The notes beneath the pieces were generated by a model that was not told where the DNA came from, made no database searches, and saw nothing but the letters and a program-made list of their open reading frames with translations. Below are positions 1 to 4,597 of a stretch of DNA of 9,468 nt, piece after piece (positions within the stretch are counted from its first letter, which is position 1; the number at the start of each line of letters is the position of its first letter). The stretch lies in contig JAITSI010000044.1 in the NCBI GenBank assembly GCA_031287845.1, positions 1 to 9,468 of the forward strand, read 5' to 3'. Origin of the DNA: Puniceicoccales bacterium (lineage in GTDB: Bacteria; Verrucomicrobiota; Verrucomicrobiia; Opitutales; JAIRLM01). Position numbers and translations under genes: made by a program.

Positions 1-4
1 GGAC

Positions 5-661
5 CTATGCTGGGTTTTCCGGACCCAGGGCGGCGATGCAGCGCAGGAAAAAGTCGGCGATGCACTGGTAGCGATCCGGATGGCCGGCCCCCGGGTCATA
101 GTGCGCGGGCAGCAGGGGGGGGCCGAAGACGACCCGCACCGGATGGAACCAGCGGGGCCGTGCCGTGTTCCTGCCCCAGGCGTCGAAGGAGCCGAAGACC
201 CGGGCCGGCACGACGGGAACGGAGGACCTCGCCGCCAGCATGCCGACTCCCCGCCGCGCCCCCTGCAGGTTTCCATCGGCCGTGCGCGTTCCTTCGGGAA
301 ATACCAGCACGCACTGGCCCGCCGCCAGCAGCCGCAGCACCTCCCGCAGCGCGGCCAGGTCATTGCCACCGTCCCGGTCGACGGGAATTGTCAAAAAATG
401 GCGCATGAGCCAGCCGAAGAGCCGCGGCCGGTAGAGGCTTCGCCGGGCGAAGGAATAGCCGCAGCGGCCCGCACCGCACATGACGGCGGGGGGATCCAGA
501 AAACTGGCATGGTTGGAAACGAGCAGGCAGCCGCCGGAGCGCGGGACGTGGCCCACCCCGCTGGCGCGGAAGGCGAACAGGTCCTCCAGCACGATGCGGC
601 AGAAGCCACGGCCCAGGGCAAAGAGCAGGGGTGGGGTGAATGGGTCGTCCGGCGGCCTCAC
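5..661 (-). CDS. plsC: 1-acyl-sn-glycerol-3-phosphate acyltransferase (PlsC/LPLAT family)
   Basis: Transfers an acyl chain to lysophosphatidic acid to give phosphatidic acid, the second acylation of phospholipid synthesis at the inner membrane (family knowledge). The 218-residue product shows the acyltransferase blocks in order: NHASFLD at 50-56 with catalytic H51 and D56 (H-x4-D), the region around VDRDGG at 94-99, FPEGTR at 121-126 for glycerophosphate binding, and VPVVPARVFG at 148-157. The length is usual for short soluble or peripheral members, and there is no clear membrane helix. The start is GTG at 659-661; that GTG shares bases with the TGA stop of cmk, and GGAGGAG lies 8 nt upstream, so the start is well supported. 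It is the last visible gene of glmS-cmk-plsC. Its exact acyl acceptor cannot be read from sequence. Confidence 0.9.
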   Translation of the reverse strand: MRPPDDPFTPPLLFALGRGFCRIVLEDLFAFRASGVGHVPRSGGCLLVSNHASFLDPPAVMCGAGRCGYSFARRSLYRPRLFGWLMRHFLTIPVDRDGGNDLAALREVLRLLAAGQCVLVFPEGTRTADGNLQGARRGVGMLAARSSVPVVPARVFGSFDAWGRNTARPRWFHPVRVVFGPPLLPAHYDPGAGHPDRYQCIADFFLRCIAALGPENPA

Positions 662-1464
662 CGCAGCAGCTCCTCCACGTCTCGGCTCAGCAGGGCCACC
701 ACCTCCTCCAGGGTCCGGCCGGTTCCGTCGATGGGGCTCACGCCGTCCAGGCAGACCAGCCGCTCCCGGTCCTGGGCATCCCGGCCGGCCACGTCATCGC
801 AGATGCCCTCCTCCCTCCTCCTCCGCACGCGCTCCTCCGCGTCCACGGTGAGAAAATAGCGCAGGGAGGCGTCGGGGAATACGACGGATGTCATGTCCCG
901 GCCCTCAAGAACCAGGCCGGGGAAGTTGGCCGACCGGGCGACGCGGGGCAGGGTCCTCTGGTAGTCCTGCAAAAATCGGCGCAGCTCCGGCAGCTGGGCG
1001 TAGCGGGCAACGGAGCGGTTGACCGCCGGGCTGCGCAGTTCCCCTTCGGAAAAGATACGGCCGTCCAGGGAAAGGTGCCCCTGGTTTCCCACAAACACCG
1101 TGCCGGGCCGCAGGGGGGCGATGGCCCGGGCAATGGCGGGACCGTCGCCGGGCTGGACACCCAGCCGCTCCAGCAGGTAGGCCAGCACGCGGTAGTGCTC
1201 GCCGGTGGAGACAAAGGCAAAGCCGTGGCGCCGGGCCAATTCCCTCGCCGTAGATGTCTTTCCGGAGCCGGCACCCCCGTCGATGGCAACGGTAACGAAC
1301 GCGTCGCAATTTGCCGGCCGTTCCAGGGCAGCCCGCAGCGCCTCCGACTCCTGCACGTCCTTCATTGCTTTAAAATTCTCATAGAAGACGAAATCCCCCC
1401 GCACCGGGAATGGGATGGCGAGGGCCACCAGGACCAGCGGGAAAAATAGCGTCGGCCAGCTCAT
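658..1464 (-). CDS. cmk: Cytidylate kinase with hydrophobic N-terminal extension
   Basis: Phosphorylates CMP/dCMP to CDP/dCDP using ATP, feeding nucleotide and CDP-lipid/CMP-sugar pools. The 268-residue protein has the P-loop GGAGSGKT at 63-70, the nucleotide-binding STGEHYR at 86-92, LEGRDM at 186-191 followed by VVFPDA, an Arg-rich lid RVRRRREEG at 212-220, and RDAQDRER at 228-235. The core from about residue 57 matches family size. The start ATG at 1462-1464 overlaps the glmS stop as ATGA, supporting this long form, but no Shine-Dalgarno sequence is visible there. Residues 1-24 are hydrophobic (LFFPLVLVALAIPFPV at 6-21), which is unusual for this soluble enzyme. An alternative start is M34 (ATG at 1363-1365), also without a good ribosome site. 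The extension has GC-rich third positions, so it looks like true coding sequence. The kinase identity is firm; the start is not. Confidence 0.92.
   Translation of the reverse strand: MSWPTLFFPLVLVALAIPFPVRGDFVFYENFKAMKDVQESEALRAALERPANCDAFVTVAIDGGAGSGKTSTARELARRHGFAFVSTGEHYRVLAYLLERLGVQPGDGPAIARAIAPLRPGTVFVGNQGHLSLDGRIFSEGELRSPAVNRSVARYAQLPELRRFLQDYQRTLPRVARSANFPGLVLEGRDMTSVVFPDASLRYFLTVDAEERVRRRREEGICDDVAGRDAQDRERLVCLDGVSPIDGTGRTLEEVVALLSRDVEELLR
670..676 (-). promoter_or_regulatory. Shine-Dalgarno site of plsC
   Basis: On the minus strand this reads GGAGGAG, 8 nt before the GTG start of plsC and inside the last codons of cmk. It decides the choice of the GTG start, together with the GTGA stop/start overlap. 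Confidence 0.75.
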
Positions 1465-3311
1465 TCCACGGTGACGGATTTGGCCAAATTGCGCGGCTTG
1501 TCAACGTCGCCGCCGCGCAGGACGCCCATGTGGTAGGCAAAGAGCTGGATGGGGATGGCCGCCAGGATGGGCAGGGCAACGCCGTGGGCCCGGGGAATCC
1601 AGATGGGGTCGTCGACGATCTCCCGTGGAACGGCGCTGCCCTGGGAAAGTACGGCGATGATGGGCCCGCCGCGGGCGTGGATCTCGTGCATGTTGGAAAT
1701 GGTTTTGGGCAGCGTGGCGCCGTCGCAGGCAAGGAAAAAGGACGGGCACTCCGGGGTTACCAGGGCGATGGGCCCGTGCTTCATCTCCGCCGCCGCGTAG
1801 CCCTCCGCGTGCACGTAGGAAACTTCTTTGAGCTTGAGGGCACCCTCAAGGGCGATGGGGAACAGCACCTGCCGGCCGAGGAATAGCATGTCCCGGCAGC
1901 GGCCGTGGCGTTCGGCGATGCGGCGGATGGCCTCGCCCTGGAGCAAAATTTCCCGGACCTGGCCGGGAACGGCCCGGAGCACCTCCACGATGGATACGCC
2001 CTCGTCGAAGGAGAGGTCCCGCAGCCGGCCCAGGTAGAGGGCGAATAGGGCCAGCAGGCAGAGCTGGGAGGTGAATGCCTTGGTCGACGCCACGCCGATC
2101 TCCGGCCCCGCGTGCTGGTAGATGCCGCCGTCCGCCTCCCGGGCGATGGAGGAGCCGACGCCGTTGGTGATGGCCAGGACCCGGAATCCCTTGCGCCGCG
2201 CCTCGCGCATGGCCTCCAGCGTGTCCAGGGTCTCACCGCTCTGGCTGACAACCAGGACCAGCGTGTGCCGGTCCATGGGCGCGTTGCGGTAGCGGAACTC
2301 CGAGGCATACTCCACCTCGACGGGGATGCGGGCCAGGCCCTCGATGAGGTATTCGCCGACCAGACAGGCACAGTGGGCGGTCCCGCAGGCGCAGAGCACG
2401 ATGCGCTCCACCTGGCGCAGCTCCTGGGGCGTCATGGCGAGGCCGCCGAAGTGGGCCGTGCTGCCATCCGCGGAAAATCTTCCCCGCATGGCATTTTCCA
2501 GGGCCTGGGGCTGCTCCAATATTTCCTTCACCATGAAGTGGGGATAGCCGCCGCGCTCCCCGGCGGTCAGGTCCCAGTCCAACTCCTGCCGCTGGGCCTC
2601 CACCCGCTCCTGGCACAGGTTGGTGAGCAAAAATTCTTCTCCGCTGGCCCAGACCAGCTCCCCGTCGCGGAGAAATACCACGTCCCGGGTACGGGCGGCG
2701 AAGCCGGCGGCGTCGCTGGCAAGGAAGTGCTCGCCGTCGCCGATGCCGAGGATGAGGGGAGAACTATTGCGGGCCCCAACCAGCTCGCCGGGCCGGTCCT
2801 CGCATAGGACGGCGATGCCGTAGGTCCCCTGCACGTGGAGCAACGCCCGGCGCACGCTTTCCCCAAAGTGGTTTTTTTCGCCGGATCCCCCACCGCGGCC
2901 GTAGTGGTAGGCGATGAGGTTGGCCAGCACCTCGCTGTCCGTCTCCGAGGCAAAGCAATAGCCCCGGGAAAGGAGAAATTCGCGGATCGTGGCAAAATTT
3001 TCAATGACCCCATTGTGCACCAGGGCAATTTTTCCGTCGCTGCTGCGGTGCGGATGGGCATTCTCCTCCACGACGCCGCCGTGGGTTGCCCAGCGCGTGT
3101 GGCCGATGCCGACGGTCCCCGCCAGTTCCAGGGGCGCAGCCTTTCGGATCAGCGCCTCCAGCTGCCCCACCGCGCGGACGATGCGCAGCTCCGAGCCCTC
3201 CAGCAGGGCGATTCCCGCCGAGTCATAGCCCCTGTACTCCAAGCGTTTCAGGCCATCCATGAGGATGTCCTTCGCCCGGTGCCTGCCCACGTAGCCAATG
3301 ATGCCGCACAT
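1461..3311 (-). CDS. glmS: Glutamine--fructose-6-phosphate aminotransferase (isomerizing)
   Basis: Makes glucosamine-6-phosphate from fructose-6-phosphate and glutamine, the entry to UDP-GlcNAc for peptidoglycan and lipopolysaccharide. The frame is open further upstream, but the start must be the ATG at 3309-3311, because Met removal exposes Cys2 of MCGIIGY, the nucleophile of class II amidotransferases. The resulting 616 residues match the family (about 610). Glutaminase domain: RGYDSAG 27-33, HTRWATHG 71-78, HNGVIEN 99-105, ETDSEV 123-128. Two SIS isomerase domains: CGTA 309-312, SQSGET 356-361, VASTKAF 407-413, EGALKLKE 489-496, KHGP 511-514, and the C-terminal NLAKSVTVE with catalytic-type K611. 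First gene of the operon with cmk and plsC. The ribosome site is weak (AAGG close to the ATG), and no glmS ribozyme is recognisable in the short leader. Confidence 0.98.
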   Translation of the reverse strand: MCGIIGYVGRHRAKDILMDGLKRLEYRGYDSAGIALLEGSELRIVRAVGQLEALIRKAAPLELAGTVGIGHTRWATHGGVVEENAHPHRSSDGKIALVHNGVIENFATIREFLLSRGYCFASETDSEVLANLIAYHYGRGGGSGEKNHFGESVRRALLHVQGTYGIAVLCEDRPGELVGARNSSPLILGIGDGEHFLASDAAGFAARTRDVVFLRDGELVWASGEEFLLTNLCQERVEAQRQELDWDLTAGERGGYPHFMVKEILEQPQALENAMRGRFSADGSTAHFGGLAMTPQELRQVERIVLCACGTAHCACLVGEYLIEGLARIPVEVEYASEFRYRNAPMDRHTLVLVVSQSGETLDTLEAMREARRKGFRVLAITNGVGSSIAREADGGIYQHAGPEIGVASTKAFTSQLCLLALFALYLGRLRDLSFDEGVSIVEVLRAVPGQVREILLQGEAIRRIAERHGRCRDMLFLGRQVLFPIALEGALKLKEVSYVHAEGYAAAEMKHGPIALVTPECPSFFLACDGATLPKTISNMHEIHARGGPIIAVLSQGSAVPREIVDDPIWIPRAHGVALPILAAIPIQLFAYHMGVLRGGDVDKPRNLAKSVTVE

Positions 3312-3430
3312 CGCCTTGGCGAGCACCCTGGCGCAGGGCCGCTCCCCCTGGCAAGAAAATTTCACCGGGATCCGTTCGGCCGGGGTTGGCCCCGAGTTCC
3401 TGGGTGGATTGCCGGTCCCCCGCCCGCGGA

Positions 3431-3523
3431 GTGCCGTGTCAGCGGCACTTCGCGGAGGGAGGGCCGGAGGGGGCGCAGCCCCAGCGTCAACCGACGGACC
3501 TGGTTTACGGGTCCTGACCTTAG
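3431..3523 (+). repeat. Dispersed palindromic repeat, copy A
   Basis: A 93-bp block in the divergent glmS/BPL_N intergenic region. Aligned by hand with the reverse complement of 7510-7601, about 80 of 94 positions agree with two small indels. It holds an imperfect hairpin (GTGCCG...CGGCAC), a second hairpin GGGGC-GCA-GCCCC at 3470-3482, and ends with ggtttacgggtcctgacct then TTAG. Upstream, 3409-3430 also resembles 7705-7726 (TTGCC..., CCCCCGCCC, CGGAGTGCCG), so the family match may begin near 3409. No coding function is apparent. It could be a mobile-element remnant or a structured transcribed element. The rest of 3312-3606 shows only short inverted repeats (for example CCCTG-GCG-CAGGG at 3326-3338) and the small ORF and ribosome site listed separately. 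Confidence 0.75.
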
Positions 3524-3547
3524 GGAGAACAAAGGGGAACCGCCCCG

Positions 3548-3610
3548 ATGCTTCGCCGAATTTATGGGGCATTGACAACGGCGGTCTGGAGTTGGATAGG
3601 GGAACCGTGA
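3548..3610 (+). CDS. Possible 20-residue leader peptide upstream of the BPL_N gene
   Basis: An ATG ORF of 20 codons (MLRRIYGALTTAVWSWIGEP) whose TGA overlaps the GTG start of the next gene as GTGA, the same junction type used elsewhere in this window. AAAGGGGA lies about 10 nt before the ATG. It contains two Trp. Against it: third codon positions are only about half G/C, unlike the neighbouring genes, and 20 codons can arise by chance. A leader for coupled translation is possible, but nothing more can be said. Confidence 0.2.
   Translation: MLRRIYGALTTAVWSWIGEP
3598..3603 (+). promoter_or_regulatory. Shine-Dalgarno site of the BPL_N-like gene
   Basis: AGGGGA lies 3 to 4 nt before the GTG at 3607. 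It supports the GTG as the start, rather than the open frame that runs further upstream through the repeat. Confidence 0.6.
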
Positions 3611-4482
3611 GCGTACTCATCTACGACGGCCAGGGGGCTGTCCCCCATTCGGTGCTTGGCCTGGCCGCCTGCGCGGAAAGCTACCTGCGGCTGACCGGCG
3701 CGACGGATGCCGCCTTCCTGCGCCGGGTCAGCGGGGAGGACCTGGACCGGGAAGAAACCTTTGCCGGGGCCCGGTTTTTTCTCATGCCCGGCGGCCCCAG
3801 CACACTCTTCCGCGGGGCGCTGCACCCGGGAAACCGCGCCAGCCACCTGCGAAGGTTCGTGGAAGCGGGCGGCATCTACTTCGGCGTCTGCGGGGGAGCC
3901 TACCTGGCCTGTGGAGCCGTCGCCTTCGACGAGGGTGGCCTCTACGAACGCCGCGTCCGCGATGCAATCTTGAACTTTTTTCCCAAAACCTGCCGGGGGC
4001 CCATTTTTCCCGATTTTTCCGCCACGGGACCGGTCGGCGTGCACGCGGTCCCCATGCGGCTCTGCGGGGCGCCTCCACCGGCCACCGTCGTAAGCTACTA
4101 CCACGGCGGGGGCTACTTCGACGGGACGGAGAGCTGCGGAGACGCGGTCCAGGTGCTCGCCGGCTACGACCTGGAAAAAAATGACGGCCGGGCCGCCATC
4201 GTGCGCTGCCGGGTGGGAAATGGGCTGGCCATCCTCTGCGGGCCGCACCTGGAGTATGCGCCCTCCGTCGCGGAGGAACAGCTGGCCCAGTGCCGTGCCG
4301 AGCGCAGCTCCTACGACTGGAGCGTGGTGGGAAACTGCGGCGGCGGCGAGCCCTCCCCCGTGGAGCTGGAATTGGAAAAAATTGTGGCGGCGGGCACGGC
4401 CGGCCAGGAGCTGCTGGTCCACATGCTCTGCGACCCGGCCGGGCCCATCTTCGACGGGGGCAGTGCCACGCAAAACTTCTAG
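3607..4482 (+). CDS. BPL_N-domain protein, class I glutamine-amidotransferase-like fold
   Basis: A 291-residue protein resembling the N-terminal domain of eukaryotic biotin-protein ligases (BPL_N family), which has a class I amidotransferase fold. Visible marks: VLIYDGQGA at 3-11, FFLMPGGPS at 57-65, the nucleophile elbow YFGVCGGAYLAC at 91-102 with C95, FFPKTCRGPIFPDF at 124-137, YYHGGGYFDG at 164-173, and GPHLEY at 212-217, where H214 and E216 sit in the H-x-E arrangement of a Cys-His-Glu triad. There is no ligase domain, so it is not itself a biotin ligase. The start is GTG with AGGGGA upstream; the longer open frame to 3298 runs through repeat sequence and is not homologous. It lies 115 nt before secA on the same strand and is probably co-transcribed. 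Substrate and role are unknown. Confidence 0.85.
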   Translation: MSVLIYDGQGAVPHSVLGLAACAESYLRLTGATDAAFLRRVSGEDLDREETFAGARFFLMPGGPSTLFRGALHPGNRASHLRRFVEAGGIYFGVCGGAYLACGAVAFDEGGLYERRVRDAILNFFPKTCRGPIFPDFSATGPVGVHAVPMRLCGAPPPATVVSYYHGGGYFDGTESCGDAVQVLAGYDLEKNDGRAAIVRCRVGNGLAILCGPHLEYAPSVAEEQLAQCRAERSSYDWSVVGNCGGGEPSPVELELEKIVAAGTAGQELLVHMLCDPAGPIFDGGSATQNF

Positions 4483-4517
4483 CCCGCCGCCTTTCCATCC
4501 GCCGGGCCGCGCGGTCC

Positions 4518-4522
4518 AGGAG
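4518..4522 (+). promoter_or_regulatory. AGGAG before an alternative secA start
   Basis: AGGAG is followed after only 3 nt by an in-frame ATG at 4526, which would add 24 residues (MANFPVKERLTPPTRPGNFR...) to SecA. The spacing is short and the added residues do not resemble SecA N-termini. However, the annotated ATG at 4598 has no Shine-Dalgarno sequence, so this site may be the real initiation point. Confidence 0.35.
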
Positions 4523-4597
4523 AAAATGGCAAATTTCCCCGTGAAAGAACGGTTGACTCCACCCACCCGACCGGGAAACTTTCGGTTGAATTTTGCC

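Noticed and set aside
10..28. Inverted repeat CTGGGT...ACCCAG at the end of plsC
   Set aside because: It lies within codons of plsC, is only 6 bp, and lacks a T-tract; it is probably chance in GC-rich coding DNA.
80..859. Long plus-strand ORFs opposite plsC and cmk
   Set aside because: Antisense shadows caused by high GC; the minus-strand products carry complete enzyme motifs.
3312..3430. glmS ribozyme/riboswitch in the glmS leader
   Set aside because: The leader shows no recognisable ribozyme core, only small GC hairpins, and the group is not known to me to use it.
3572..3600. TTGACA at 3572 as -35 of a promoter for the BPL_N gene
   Set aside because: The only -10 at usual spacing (GATAGG) is poor and would start transcription at the start codon, excluding the ribosome site at 3598.
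3298..3606. N-terminal extension of the BPL_N frame
   Set aside because: It overlaps the glmS start and the repeat, shows low-complexity composition, and the GTG at 3607 has a ribosome site and family-like beginning.
3312..3620. N-terminal extension of the glmS frame by 103 residues
   Set aside because: Class II amidotransferases need Cys directly after the initiator Met; MCGIIGY at 3311 is the true start. The extension runs through repeat DNA and into the divergent gene.
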